A DNA stretch of 64,000 bases, taken from positions 9,087,130 through 9,151,129 of the forward strand of contig NC_088655.1 in assembly GCF_964019385.1 (NCBI RefSeq), in the 5' to 3' direction. A program made the translations under genes and the position numbers. How positions within the stretch are numbered: the stretch's first letter is position 1; the number at the start of each line of letters is the position of its first letter. The notes under the pieces were generated by a model. The model had not been told where the DNA came from. It saw nothing but the letters and a program-made list of their open reading frames with translations, and searched no databases. This DNA comes from Sycon ciliatum (Eukaryota > Porifera > Calcarea > Leucosolenida > Sycettidae). This document shows positions 1 through 12,085 of the stretch, piece after piece.

Positions 1-792
<792 letters not shown>

Positions 793-1112
793 TCAAAAAG
801 GAGACAGAAACGAAGAAGGTAGGAGCTAACTGTGTTAGATCAGTGTTTGTGTGTGAGTGTGTGTGTGGGGGAGGGGGAGTGATGTGCTGCATTCTGCAGA
901 ACTCGATCGGCTGTATTGTAATTGCTAAGCCAGATACTGTTGGAGATGGCCACTATCTAAGACCAAAGTTTCCTGTACAATTTGGGCATTTTGACTCTGA
1001 CATACCTTCCCAATATGACTGCTATCAGATAATGATCTGTCCTGTTTGAAATGTTGTTGTTTATCTGTTTTGCTGATCTCTGCCGCTTTGTGTGAAATTT
1101 CTGTGTGTGTAT

Positions 1113-1153
<41 letters not shown>

Positions 1154-2959
1154 TGTGTGTCTGTGTGTGTATTTCTGTATCTCTATTTCCTTGTCTGTGT
1201 ACTTCCGTGTGGTGTGTTTGTGTGTGTATGTATGTGTATTGTTGTCGTCGTTGTTGTTGATGCACAGATGGAAGTGAAGTGGGCCGACGCCTATAAGGGT
1301 GTCAGTTCCACCAAGGCTGCTTCCAGTGCCTCTACGAATAGCTCAGCTTCCTCAGTATCGCGTTCGTCATTTGAGGAAATTAAGCGTCTCAAGGACGAAA
1401 ACGATGAGAAGGTGCGTAGCTTATAGAGAGGTTCTGCACAACGAAAGTTCGAACGAAGTTTCGCGACAGGCCTTGCGAAAGTGTGTACGAATTTTCGCAC
1501 GAACTTTGTGTTCTGCACATTTTCGTAGTTTGCACGCGCCAAGTGCACGTACGACATGACCCAATCTCACGAAACTTCCTACGAAAGTTCATTTCGCGTT
1601 CCCTGCAAGTTTCGCGTCCACAGTTGCGAAAGTTCGTGCGAAGTTTCTCACTTCGTGACGTAGAGCGAAAGTTCGTACACATTTTCGTTTTGCAGAACCT
1701 CTCTTATGTCTCTCTCCTAAGCCCTTTGAGGACCGACGACGAGTTAACTCGAAACATGTATCCTGTAGTCCCGAGTATGAGTATACTCGTCCTGCCAGTG
1801 CATACATTTGTGCAATGCATATGCAGCAGTGTTCAATTTAGTCGTGACTCTGGTGTCCTTTCTCCAATCATCGCTAATCACAGCTCGTTTGGAAAGTCAA
1901 CAAAATATGCTTTCCAGTGATATGTCGTTTGATATACAGTGGAGATTGGATATAACAACACTCCTTTGGGAGAGAACAAAAATGTCACTATAGTCGATCC
2001 GTCACCAAACCCGATCTTCGCAAAGGACTTACTAAACGACTTGGGCAACAAGATTGTGTCGCTAAACTCAATCTGTCGGTATATGCAAGGTTGTTATATC
2101 CGATCTCCACTGTAGCGTGATGTGGATTCACGGAGCGGCGAAGAGCGAAACACGAATACGCTTGAACCTGTTTGACTAATTGCATGCACAGTGACTATGT
2201 AATCAGCCACACACGGTGCTACTTGTGTTTTATGTACGGTATTCTTGTAGTGGTCACCAATCATCATGTTGCTGTTGCCTGTTGGTCTTCATCCTTATAT
2301 GGTTGTTTTTTTTCATTCCCGTTAGGCGATTGAGAGGTTCAGTGGGCCGCTTGTGGGCCGCTTGTTTTTGCATAGAATCGGGCCATTGGGCCCAGCTCGG
2401 CATTGAGCCTCATTGAAATCTTATGGAGCTTTATATGCGAAAGAAGTCTTATTAGCGATGAGTCAGCAGCATTCCGGAACCGCACGTGGACTCTATGTAC
2501 AGTGTTGCTCAATGGAATCCAGTCGTGTCACTCAAGTACGCCATGCCGGGCGTTGCGCAGCCCTAGACCTGCGAACACTGGGCTGTGGAATGATGCAAGG
2601 TGCAAACTTGAGTGACGCGACTGGATTTTATTGAGCAGGACTGTACAATCATGTACGTAGAGCGAGTCGATAGTGCGTCGCTGTACCGCAACTTTGCCGA
2701 AGCATCTCGACTCGTGATGTAATTGATTAACCTGTATAGATTGGACGGGTCAGGTATGACCGGTGCTGTGTGAGTCGTTAGAAACTGTTCCTGTAGTCAA
2801 CATTGTGTTGCTCTTGCTGTTGCTGTTGGTGTTTGTATTCCAGGAGCGACGCAGACAGATTGAGGCCAAGGAGAAAGCAAAGCAGGAGGAGGAGAGGAAG
2901 CGCCTCGAGGCGGAGAGGAAGAAGTATGTCAGACTATCTATCTATCTGTATTATCCTTC

Positions 2960-3051
<92 letters not shown>

Positions 3052-5845
3052 CTCTCTCTTTTTCTCTTTTTCTCTCTCCCGCATTTACTTAGCGAGTGTG
3101 TATGTGTTTTCCGTTGTGTGTGTGTGTGTGTGCGTGTGTGTGCGTGCGTGTGTGTGTGTGCGTGTGTGTGCATGCGTGTGCGTGTATGTGTGTTGCTGAA
3201 GGATTGAGAGCGAGTCCAGTGCCATGCGACTTCTGGAGCAGCAGGAGTTGGCCAAGAAAGAGGAGATGGAGCGTCGTCGGCAGTTGCGAGAGCAGGCGGC
3301 CAGGATGCGCAAGGAAGAAGGGGTTAGTTGGCTGTGTGTAGGGTAGTGGCGGCACCTATAGGGGTTAGTTGGCAGTGTTTAGTCTAGCAGGGGCATAGCT
3401 GCTCCCTCTCTTTTAGGGGGTGCACGGCCGCATACCGTTAAGTCTTGTAGAAAAGCCGCGGCTTCTATGACTTTCTTGGTGAAATGTTGCAGGCTTCTAT
3501 ATGAGACAGGCTTCTATACAAGACAGGTATTTCTATGTACCGTAATGTCGCGTGCATAAGCCGGATTTGTGCATAAGCCTGTCTCGTGTAGAAGCATGAA
3601 ATCTGCAACAGCTTTTCGCGTACAAGCCTGTCGCATGCATAAGCCGGGCCAGTACACGAGACGCGCCACGTGTCGCGTGCGTAAGCCGGGCTACTACGCA
3701 AGACTGGTGAGCGCGCCTTTTACATGTTCATGTTTGCATGGTACCGTACACTTGCGAAAAAAAAGAAAAAAAATCCCGTTGGAAAATGTTGGTTTTGACG
3801 TCCAAAAGTCAGCAGTTTGCGCATACAAGCCTGGTCATTGAGTGGTGCTTGTCATATAAGCCTGTCTCGTGTATAAGCCTGTCTTGTGTACAAGCCTGAC
3901 TCCATCACCGGCTTATAGGCATATAAGCCCCGGCTAATGCACGCGACAACACTGAAACCAGGCTTATGTGTGATTTGATGGGCCCAAAAATTGCGGCTTC
4001 TATTCGAGGGCGGCTTCTTTTCAAGTGCGGCTTTTATACAAGACTTTACGGTATGTGTAGGATGGCTGGTGCACGTCATTTAGTCATCATGTGCATGCTG
4101 AACCTAGGTCAAAAATTTTTTTTGGGGGGTGCATGTGCCGCATGCGGGCTACGTGCCTCGTTAATGGCAATGCCTACATGGTTTGCTTTAGTTGAGATAG
4201 CAATGAACCGCTCTGTACTAAAGGTCAAATTGAAGAGCTGAGATGCGAAACCCGCTAATCGCCAAATTTGAGAAAATCAGTTTTCAGCTCAGCGTAATCA
4301 AAAAGGTCTGGGGTCACAACAAGCCAACATTTCACATTCAAAATCCGACTAGAATCATTTCAAAACTGGAACCCGAATATGGATTTAGATACAAACCGCA
4401 CACATAAAAGGAATCCGTGTTTGGTCATTATTTTCCGAAAAGCGATGAAGTGGATTTATCGGGCTTCGCATTCCAGCTCTTCAATATTATTGTACTTCAG
4501 TTTGCGTACAGGAAATCGTGCCTGGCGTCCGTCTTGGTGAGAAAGCTCTCCCTGAGTTCACTATCGTCAGTCATCGCAATGCGCATTTCCAGGCTTTCCC
4601 GTATGCGTGCCAGTGTGGTGCAGGTGAACCCATGGAGGGATGTGCATATGCGCTCATGGTCTACTTTGCAGCGGCACCTACATGACGTTGTTCAGTGTTG
4701 CACGGAGGTCAATCTCAATGCTGTAGACAGCAAGCTGTTCCGGCCATAAAGGCCTCATCAGCACAGCTACGAGCTAAATAAGCCGAGCTACCAGCTATGG
4801 TGCAAAGGAGGCACCACAGACATTGAAGGGGAAGTTAAGGCAAAAATCAAAATTTCACCAGTTGTAGTCTTCGTGGTGCTGAGTCGAATGGTCGTGGTCC
4901 AAGGAAGCTGAGACGCTCCCTTCCTACTTGAATCCCAATCGAACTCTCGCACTTCCACCGAAACTGGGTGACTGCGCCCTACTAGATGGGGATTTGTATG
5001 CAAAATGTCACTAAAAGCGCCATTTCGTTCTTATAAAAGCACGGATGACCGCGATTGGCCCATATGTTGTAGTCTTTCGGACGCTGAGTCGACTGGTTTT
5101 GGTCTGAAAAGGCTGCGAAGCAGCGTTCCTCTTTTATTCCCAATCGAACATGGTTGAAGAAGCGGTCACGTGCTCCTGCGTACACCAGTCACCTGGTCAC
5201 CGTGCCTGCAGGGTACAACTTACTAGCCTGTTTGACCTTTTTTGGGTGCAGTCCTGTCACTCGAGTTGAACTCGAGTTGAACCTTGGTGTGAAAGTTGTC
5301 GCCTGCTGGCGTGGTGACCAGGTGATTTCGGCACCCAGGAGCACGTGACCGCTTGTTCAACCATGTTCGATTGGGAATAAAGGAGGAACGCTGCATCGCA
5401 GCCTTTTCGGACCAAAACCAGTCGACTCAGCGTCCAAAAGACTACAACATATGGGCCAATCGCGGTCATCCGTGCTTTTATAAGAACGAAATGGCGCTTT
5501 TAGTGACATTTTGCATACAAATCCCCATCTAGTAGGGCGCAGTCACCCAGTTTCGGTGGAAGTGCGCGAGTTCGATTGGGATTCAAGTAGGAAGGGAGCG
5601 TCTCAGCTTTCTCGGACCAAGACCATTCGACTCAGCACCCCGAAGACTACAGCTGGTGGAATTTTGATTTTTGCCATAACTTCCCCTTTAAGAGGTCAAT
5701 TTCATACGTGCATTTATCACAGGGAGAAGGGGCGTGATCTGTAAGTTTCTTTTGCTCTTCTCTTTTCTGTTTGTCGTGTTCGCAGATGCAAGTCAACTTG
5801 ACGGAGCAAATGGATTTGCTGTCCCAGTTCGAAGAATCCATGTAG
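793..5845 (+). CDS. BRD4: BET bromodomain protein, C-terminal exons (BRD4-type)
   Basis: Five exons fit GT-AG rules and phases: 793-818, 1268-1411, 2844-2923, 3202-3322 and 5786-5845 (stop TAG). The bromodomains lie upstream, outside the window. The second exon encodes KWADAYKG, a Ser-rich linker and SSFEEIKRLKDENDEK, which aligns with the SWASLVQKH...SDSFEQFRRAAREKEE stretch of vertebrate BRD4. Exons 3 and 4 form a charged E/K/R/Q coiled coil. The last exon reads MQVNLTEQMDLLSQFEESM, matching the C-terminal motif of long BET proteins (human BRD4 ends DLLSIFEENLF). In BRD4 and Drosophila fs(1)h-long this motif binds the cyclin T/CDK9 kinase P-TEFb and so promotes release of paused RNA polymerase II. 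Seen: exons, splice sites and motif. Known: BET function. Inferred: orthology. The 26-nt exon at 793-818 is the least certain part. BRDT also carries the motif, but invertebrates usually have one long BET gene. Confidence 0.85.
1115..1245 (+). repeat. (TG)n-rich tract before a BET exon
   Basis: An interrupted TG dinucleotide tract ends about 20 bp before the acceptor of the exon at 1268. The pyrimidine content of the acceptor region comes from this tract and the TTG triplets after it. Confidence 0.8.
1425..1704. mobile_element. MITE with repeated GAAAGTTCG motifs
   Basis: The terminal inverted repeat AGAGAGGTTCTGCA is perfect at both ends. Flanks are TTAT on the left and TATG on the right, so a TAT duplication is possible. 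The interior carries many dispersed, inverted copies of CGAAAGTTCG / CGAAGTTTCG, a typical subterminal pattern for transposase binding. It lies 13 bp after the BET exon ending at 1411. It has no coding capacity. Confidence 0.75.
1937..2112. mobile_element. Pogo/mariner-like MITE, 176 bp, TA duplication
   Basis: The ends are CAGTGGAGATTGGATATAAC and the inverse of GTTATATCCGATCTCCACTG, flanked by TA on both sides (1935-1936, 2113-2114). CAGTG-type ends with a TATAAC subterminus are typical of Tigger/pogo-derived MITEs. It lies in a BET intron. Confidence 0.85.
2500..2643. mobile_element. Short TA-flanked MITE, copy 1 of 3
   Basis: The 144-bp element begins CAGTGTTGCTCAATGGAATC and ends with its inverse, flanked by TA. 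The terminal repeat runs for about 40 bp and includes CCAGTCGTGTCACTCAAGT. Related copies are at 10769-10906 and 48050-48176. Confidence 0.8.
2960..3200 (+). repeat. (TC)n and (TG)n arrays filling a 278-bp BET intron
   Basis: (TC)n at about 2968-3075 is followed by (TG)n with CG interruptions at about 3115-3193. Together they make up most of the intron between the exons ending at 2923 and starting at 3202. The (TG)n run ends within 10 bp of the acceptor. Confidence 0.85.
3435..4051. mobile_element. TA-flanked TIR element with internal repeats, 617 bp
   Basis: The ends CCGTTAAGTCTTGTAGAAAA and (inverse) CCGTAAAGTCTTGTATAAAA are flanked by TA. The inside is built from many direct and inverted copies of a short unit like ATAAGCCTGTCTCGTGTA (about 3540-3960). 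No transposase is present. Its outermost bases CCGTAAAGT are shared with the element at 8908-9208, suggesting the same transposase. Confidence 0.8.
4824..5692. mobile_element. Foldback element with 350-bp inverted arms
   Basis: The left arm (about 4824-5184) and right arm (about 5336-5692) are near-identical inverted copies separated by about 150 bp. The ends read GAAGGGGAAGTTAAGGCAAA and its inverse. It has no coding capacity. It sits in the last BET intron, ending 93 bp before the final coding exon. Confidence 0.85.
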
Positions 5846-6349
5846 GCAGCCATTGCCACGCTCGTCAAAGTCCAAGCTCTGAGTTGCATCCCGTTCTTTT
5901 CGTCTCTGTCCACGGCTGTGTGTAGCCGCTGCCCTGTTTCTTCTTGCTCAACCAGTTTTGTTGCAACTTTGCTCCTGTGTCCCGCTGTTGACGGGTATCG
6001 TCCCGCTGAGCAAGCTGGTCTTTTTCGTGAACGCTACGGCGTCGTTGCTTTAATCTCCCCGTGGCCTGTTAGATTTCATTACGTCGGCGTCGGTGTGCTG
6101 ATGGTGGTCTAGCAGGCATGGCAATGGTAATGCTTAGTAATTGTCTACTCTCGGCCGACGTCACCCGATGGCTTCCGCTCTAATATCTTCGTTGTGTCGT
6201 GTGTATTGTCTATAGCCGAGCAACACTACAGTGTGTGTCCCGTATACATGCATTGTGCTGATGCTGACAGCCGTCCATGCAGCAATCTGCTCAGGCCAGT
6301 GTTGACATCCGCTCCATGCTGTACGCTACGGGCTGTAATTGCAGAGAAA

Positions 6350-6355
6350 ATTAAA
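6350..6355 (+). terminator. Possible polyadenylation signal ATTAAA for the BET gene
   Basis: This ATTAAA hexamer lies about 505 nt after the BET stop codon. It is the only canonical-like signal noticed in the first kilobase of the presumed 3' UTR. Confidence 0.3.
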
Positions 6356-7344
6356 CGGAGAAAACACCAACAAAAGAAACCGACTGTACTCTGTCGTCCG
6401 TGACTGTGTGCGCCGGGAAACGAAAACCAACGTAGCTGTAAAACTGATACTCTAACCTGATGGGAGCCGTGACTAAACCCATCGTCCGCATCTAGCCTTG
6501 CTGGAGAACCATGCACCGCCGTGCATCACTGCTACCGACTCTATCTTGAGAATGTGGTGCGCCGCTGCTCGTGTCCTTGTTGTTGTTGCTGTCGTCGTCG
6601 TCGTTGTTTGTTGCTGACTAACATTGGATGCAGCAGAGGTGTGCCAACTACCTACGGCACTGTGCTGTTGCCTCTGCTGCTGACTTGGTCCTGTGCCTGC
6701 GTGTTCCTGCCTACGCTGTGCTGCTTTTAGGTCTAGCTGCATTTTGCCCCTCTCTCTATATTTTTTTAAATCTTCCGATCTAGCCACCACCACCACCGTC
6801 CCTGCCATCACATCTCTGCCTCCGTGCTCAACGGCGGTGAGCCGCTTCACGTGCTGAAGGCTTCGTCCTTGCGATAACACTTTCCTAGCCTCTCCGGTTG
6901 TGGTGGTGAGTGGCACGCCCTGGCCTGTCTGCTGCGTACTTGCCTGTCCAGACTGCGAAAGCAGCATGCCTTCCAGCAGCAGCAGCTCCTGTTTGGCTAC
7001 TTCCCCACATGGCGCTGAACTTGCCGTGTGTGCGTGCGTGGCTGTCAAGCTGGTCACGTAGTTGCTAGCGTTGAGCCTATCGGTTGGTCTGTTCGAGTCC
7101 ATCCGGCGTTCTCTTCTCTTCTGCCGATTGCAACGCAGCCTACCCGCCACTGTGCCTGGAAACAAGCTCTGGTTGTGTGTGGACGGGGCTAGTCAGCTGG
7201 CTCTACCCCCTGTCATGTTGGTGATGCTGGTGCCGCTGCATCAGCAGTGTCAGCTTTCCGCTTGACATCTCCCTTTCTTTTACTTTGGTTTGTCGCTTTC
7301 TCCTGACCAACCCGCCGTCTATACGCGTGGGTGCAGGGTTGTCA

Positions 7345-7362
7345 TGGATCGTGTTCATCATT

Positions 7363-7401
<39 letters not shown>

Positions 7402-7520
7402 TTCTTCTTCTTCAGCACGCTCTGCGAATCATGTCGGCCAATCCCACTATCGTTACTATTGCTACCATCATCGTCATCAACCATTAACATCATCAATTCA
7501 TCATCATCATCATCATCATA
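7345..7520. repeat. (ATC)n trinucleotide array
   Basis: ATC/TCA triplets run from about 7356 to 7400 and recur at 7469-7520. On the minus strand they read as ATG/GAT repeats and give a spurious poly-Met frame. Confidence 0.85.
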
Positions 7521-8098
7521 ATCTGTCTTATTTGACTATCAAGCAAAAACAAGTTCAGCTGATTTCCTCGCTCTCGTCTTTGTTCCCATTGCCCATGTCA
7601 TTCACCTAATTGCTGTGTGGAGGAGGAGGAGGAGAATGGCCGCATGCAACTGCCCCGTACTGTTCCGTCATGCTGGTGCTGGTGCTGTTTATTTATGAAG
7701 AGTATTAGGGGTGTCGTTGCATGCTTGAGAGCGTTAGAGGCCGCACGCCGCTCCTGTCCCCCAGCTGGCCGGCCGAAGAGTTTTCGCCGTGTCAGTCTGG
7801 TTGCTATGGCGTCGACGTCAGGGGCGTTGTTGCCTGGGTGATTGCACGGCACGGTGGTGACCCCCAAGTGCTGCCCGCCTTGCCTAACTCGACACAGTGC
7901 TACCCTCGCTGGCCAGTCCCCGCGTGTGTGTGTGTGCCATCCGTGCCTCGTCTCATCTCTCTCATATGCGTCTCGTTAGATCGGGCAAGGCTGCTCCTCT
8001 AAATGCCTTCTCACATGTCCAGTTTGTCCGGCTGCTAGAAACGACGAGACAGCAGCCAGCATTGACTCACAGGCTCTTGATAATCTCAACCTATTTCT

Positions 8099-8356
<258 letters not shown>

Positions 8357-8907
8357 CGCTCTCTTATTTTCATCTTCTGTGTCTTCGCACTCCCTTCTCC
8401 TTCTTCTTTTTATTCTAGTTATCTTGCGTTGTTTTGCTTGACGGCCGTCTAGTTGTACCCCGGGGGCACCGTGCATTGCTTTGCGTAAGCTCCTGGGTCT
8501 CTTCTCAATCGGTGACCGTGGCCATGCAGCCATCATGTCTGTGCATTTTACTATGCTTACCGCGAATACCGTTGCTACGATTATAATTTGTCCTATCTTG
8601 TACAGCAGTGCAGCATTGTGTCATGGTTCACCCCGGTCATGGGCCGGCGTATTGTTCTGAACAGACGCTGTGTTCTGTGGGTACCTCGGTGTGTGCGGGG
8701 AAGGGGGGGGGGGGCGCATGCGTTTGTGTCTGGCGTGCCGGTAGCAAGCTGTGCGCGTCCGTGGTATGCGTGCATGCGCAGGTAAGGCTTTGAAGAACTT
8801 ACCGTATGTTCTACAAAGCATGCCCGGGCTGTTTCAATCTGGCTTTGCTTGTGTTGGCTTTGGTCAGTGCTTCACTTTTGTCTTTCGTTCAGGCATGCTT
8901 TCCAGTA

Positions 8908-9208
8908 CCGTAAAGTACCGCCAGAGCGCCCCACCATCTCGTCCTTTCATGGCCGCCTTGTGGAGGTGGATTCCTGTCTGTAGGTCATACGACACGGACC
9001 TTGTACAAACATTGCACATTGTGCAGTCAATCCGTACCGAGTTTACCTTCGAGCGCCACATAAAAGCATACCAAGTGTGACCTTAGTACACTAAGGTTCT
9101 CACATCGCACAAACTTAGTAGCATCCTGCCATACGATGTTCTTCCCTTGGCTGTAAAATCAAGGTGGGGCGCTCTCGCGAGACGGGGCGCTCTGGCGGTA
9201 CTTTACGG
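8908..9208. mobile_element. TA-flanked MITE, 301 bp, perfect TIRs
   Basis: The ends CCGTAAAGTACCGCCAGAGC are perfect inverted repeats (at least 25 bp), flanked by TA (8906-8907, 9209-9210). The motif GGGGCGCTCT is repeated inside the right end. The first nine bases match the end of the 3435-4051 element. Confidence 0.85.
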
Positions 9209-9210
9209 TA

Positions 9211-10766
9211 CTAGTATGCATGCGTTATTCTGCACACTAGATTATTTCTGACTACTAGAAGACATACATGTTCAGGCTGTGTACATGTACAAGACGTCAT
9301 GTCCCTTCCTTTTTCAGGCTGCACATGCATGTGTGCGTGTGGTGAGTGGCATGAATTAAAAAAATGTATGTAGGTCCACACGGGAAAATGGTAAGTGCGC
9401 ATGTGCGGCGCGATGTGCGACTGCTGTTCTTGACCGGATAAGCGGTCAAGATCGACTGATCTTGCCTGTTTCTTCTGCCCACTCATTGGCTGTCACCTGG
9501 CAACAAGCACGTGCCATGTCTGAACTGGCATTCTGCCAACAAAATTATAAGAAATTTTGCGCAGAACTCCGCGTGTGGCTAAACAGCCACCAAATAATTA
9601 ATTCTGTGACCATTCTGAGTAAATGTACATCACAAATCTAGGAAAACTGTTTTCCTTTCTCCGCCACATTCCAAGGCGTGGTATACATTCTCTGTGTTTA
9701 CGGACACTGTGGAGGTCTGCGGAAAAAAAAGATGCAATCACGGACAGAGTGCGTACAGCTTTCATGTGTGATTGCATTATGGGCTGCTATTGAAGAGGAA
9801 CATCCCGTACTCGCATTCTACTCCGTAGAACAAGGCGGTTCTTATTTTCAATTTTTTTATTTCTTATTTTGCAAGGGAATTCCCAACAGGCGTCCTCGCC
9901 TTTTTACAGGGAACCCTTGTTTCTCCAGCCGGTCAGTCTGGGCTACACCGTCTCACAAATCACTGGGCGTGCAGGGGAACTCTGGGAATTGACTTCAATT
10001 GAGCTGTGTTGTCAAGGGGGCTCAAACTGGCATCAGGTTGGCATACCTGCAATCATTTCACCGAAAGGATCGTGTCTTGGAGCATCCAATCTGAACTGAC
10101 TGAAGTCATGCTTCCGGGGCGGATTTTTAGAAGAGAAATTTGGACTAATAATGATTTAATAAATTGATAAACTGTGTAAAGCGAAAAACAGTGCTCGGCT
10201 TAGACCTGAGCAAAGCCAAAAAAACAAGGAGAGAAGAAAGAAACAGTTGTAACTTGAAAACATGGAAACCGGTGGGGCACAAGTTATGCGTTAGAGCCCA
10301 CCATGCAACTGAACACATAGCCTAAAGTTTCGCCAATGACTCGGTACTCAGTGTGTATCACTGTCTAGTACTGAGGAGTAGGCAGAGCCAACATTTAATG
10401 GACTATACACTGGGGAGGAATTTTGGCGAGTCGTGAACAAGCAAGTGTACAGGGTGGATTAATTATTATTAAAATGACCCAAAAGGCAATATGCCTGTCG
10501 AGGGGTTTATTTGATTGAAAGAAGTTGAACTTCAAAGAACAGCACAACATTGTGTTCCGAACACGGTGTTCCACCACCTTGTAATATGCTGTCAAACTAA
10601 AAGTACAGGTGTATTGTACAAAAACAGGTAGGGCTTGACGATTCCTCGAGAATAATGTACACCCGTGCAGCTGGCTGGTTGGCTGGCTACACGGAGCCGT
10701 AGCCTGGGGCTGGGCTATGCCAGGACATGATGCCTATGTAACACTGCTACACTGTACAGCATGCAG
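9211..10766. other. Intergenic, no gene recognised
   Basis: Ordinary AT-rich sequence. AATAAA on the minus strand at 10506-10511 lies 504 nt beyond the stop of the cysteine-rich gene at 11015 and could be its polyadenylation signal. Nothing else is supported. Confidence 0.4.
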
Positions 10767-10768
10767 TA

Positions 10769-10906
10769 CGGTATTGCTCAATGAAATCCAGTCGCGTCAC
10801 TCAAGCCGCCGTGCATCATTCCGCAGCCCAGTGTTTGCAGGTCTATGGCTGCGCAGGGCCCGGCGCGTACTTGAGTGCCGCGCCTGGATTTCATTGGGCA
10901 AGACCG
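10769..10906. mobile_element. Short TA-flanked MITE, copy 2 of 3
   Basis: It begins CGGTATTGCTCAATGAAATC and ends with the inverse (..TTGGGCAAGACCG), flanked by TA. It shares the CCAGTCGCGTCACTCAA subterminal repeat with the copy at 2500. It lies about 110 bp beyond the 3' end of the 11015-12085 gene. Confidence 0.8.
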
Positions 10907-11014
10907 TACGAGTACAAGGCAGGCATGGCATCTCACGTTTCCAGGCCGCCGCTGCACACACACGGGGTGGCGGCACTTCTGCACCGACGGTGCAGCCAAC
11001 AAGTTAGCTCATAC

Positions 11015-12085
11015 TCATAGCGCTACTGTGCCTTTGACGTGCACATCGATCCTGTCACCACCTGGCATGTCCAGCGGTAGTACGACCCCGCCGGCATGAC
11101 TCAGCGCTGCGCCCATCTCCAAGAGCAGCCGGTGAAGTGCGTACGGCCTATCGTCCCGCTCGACCGCGCCATCTTTAGCGTCCGACTTTGCAAACACGCG
11201 CCGACGAACGTGCTGCATGTCCAAGAGGGAAACGGTGAAGGGGATAGAACCGGCGGGCGATGATGGTGTGGTGGTCGTCGCGGATACATCGAGCATTGAA
11301 ACCGGCATGACGTGACGCTCGCGCAGGCCAAAGCGCTGCTCCAGTGCGTACGCTACGGACTGGACTACGCCGTCGGTGCGATGATCGTGTGCGTGCAGCG
11401 GCGTGGCGAGCAGATGCAGCTGTGGCGGTGGCGTCACCACCCCAGTGTTGTTGATGTGCAGACAGGAGAGCTTGGTCTCCAAGCAGCCGCCGGCCACCTG
11501 CAGCATGCCTTGCAGCGTCAGGCCAAACTCTTTAGTCAGAGCGCTGCCGCGGAACCACACGATGTAGACCATGAGCGCCAGGTCTTCGCAGGTCATGGTG
11601 CACGCGCTGATCGTCAGGTTCTGTGCGTCCGGGTGCAGGTAGCAGGGCGTGTGAGATTCAAACGCCAGCCTGGTCAGGTTCTTGCAGGACAGGCTGGCCG
11701 AGTCGCTGCGATTCAACAGCGGCACCAGCACCTCTTGCAGGCACAGGCGTACGGCATTGACCCAGGCGCGTCCCATCGGGCTCATGTCGTGTAGGTAGTC
11801 GCCGAACTGCTGGCAGTAGTGCTGTGCAAAGTCCAGCGGGTAGTCTAGCTGGCCGCGCGCCTTGCACGGGTACACCACCTCTAGGCACTCCGAGTACCAA
11901 TCGCACGTCTTGCCCGCCGGATGGTAGCACTCCGCTGGCAACACCCCGCCTGTTGTCCCGCTCTCCACCACCTTACCTGTGACGTCATTGTCACGTGATG
12001 ATCGTGCAGTTGCATCGCTAGCCGCAGTAGCACTCGCTGCTATGAGGAACACCAGCAGAGAGATACAAACCACTGATGTCTCCAT
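11015..12085 (-). CDS. Secreted cysteine-rich protein, stanniocalcin-like pattern (356 aa)
   Basis: An intronless frame of 356 codons. Residues 1-21 (METSVVCISLLVFLIAASAT) form a clear signal peptide, and the start has a favourable context (A at -3, G at +4). The mature part has 12 cysteines (53, 61, 67, 74, 91, 115, 134, 148, 162, 166, 201, 208) inside residues 50-210, with CDWYSECLE, YPLDFAQHYCQQF and GRAWVNAVRLCLQEVLVPLL. Four N-glycosylation sites are visible (125, 136, 156, 212). The C-terminal 140 residues lack cysteine. I recognise the CxWYxxCLE...GxxWVxAVRxCLQ pattern from uncharacterised secreted invertebrate proteins, and its spacing recalls stanniocalcin (FDTxGKAFVxESLxCI). That relation is an inference. 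The coding sequence is GC-richer than its flanks. No partner gene is evident. Confidence 0.8.
   Translation of the reverse strand: METSVVCISLLVFLIAASATAASDATARSSRDNDVTGKVVESGTTGGVLPAECYHPAGKTCDWYSECLEVVYPCKARGQLDYPLDFAQHYCQQFGDYLHDMSPMGRAWVNAVRLCLQEVLVPLLNRSDSASLSCKNLTRLAFESHTPCYLHPDAQNLTISACTMTCEDLALMVYIVWFRGSALTKEFGLTLQGMLQVAGGCLETKLSCLHINNTGVVTPPPQLHLLATPLHAHDHRTDGVVQSVAYALEQRFGLRERHVMPVSMLDVSATTTTPSSPAGSIPFTVSLLDMQHVRRRVFAKSDAKDGAVERDDRPYALHRLLLEMGAALSHAGGVVLPLDMPGGDRIDVHVKGTVAL

Noticed and set aside
6473-7165. 230-codon minus-strand frame antisense to the presumed BET 3' UTR
   Set aside because: No signal, domain or splice sites. The composition follows CAA/GTC triplet patches.
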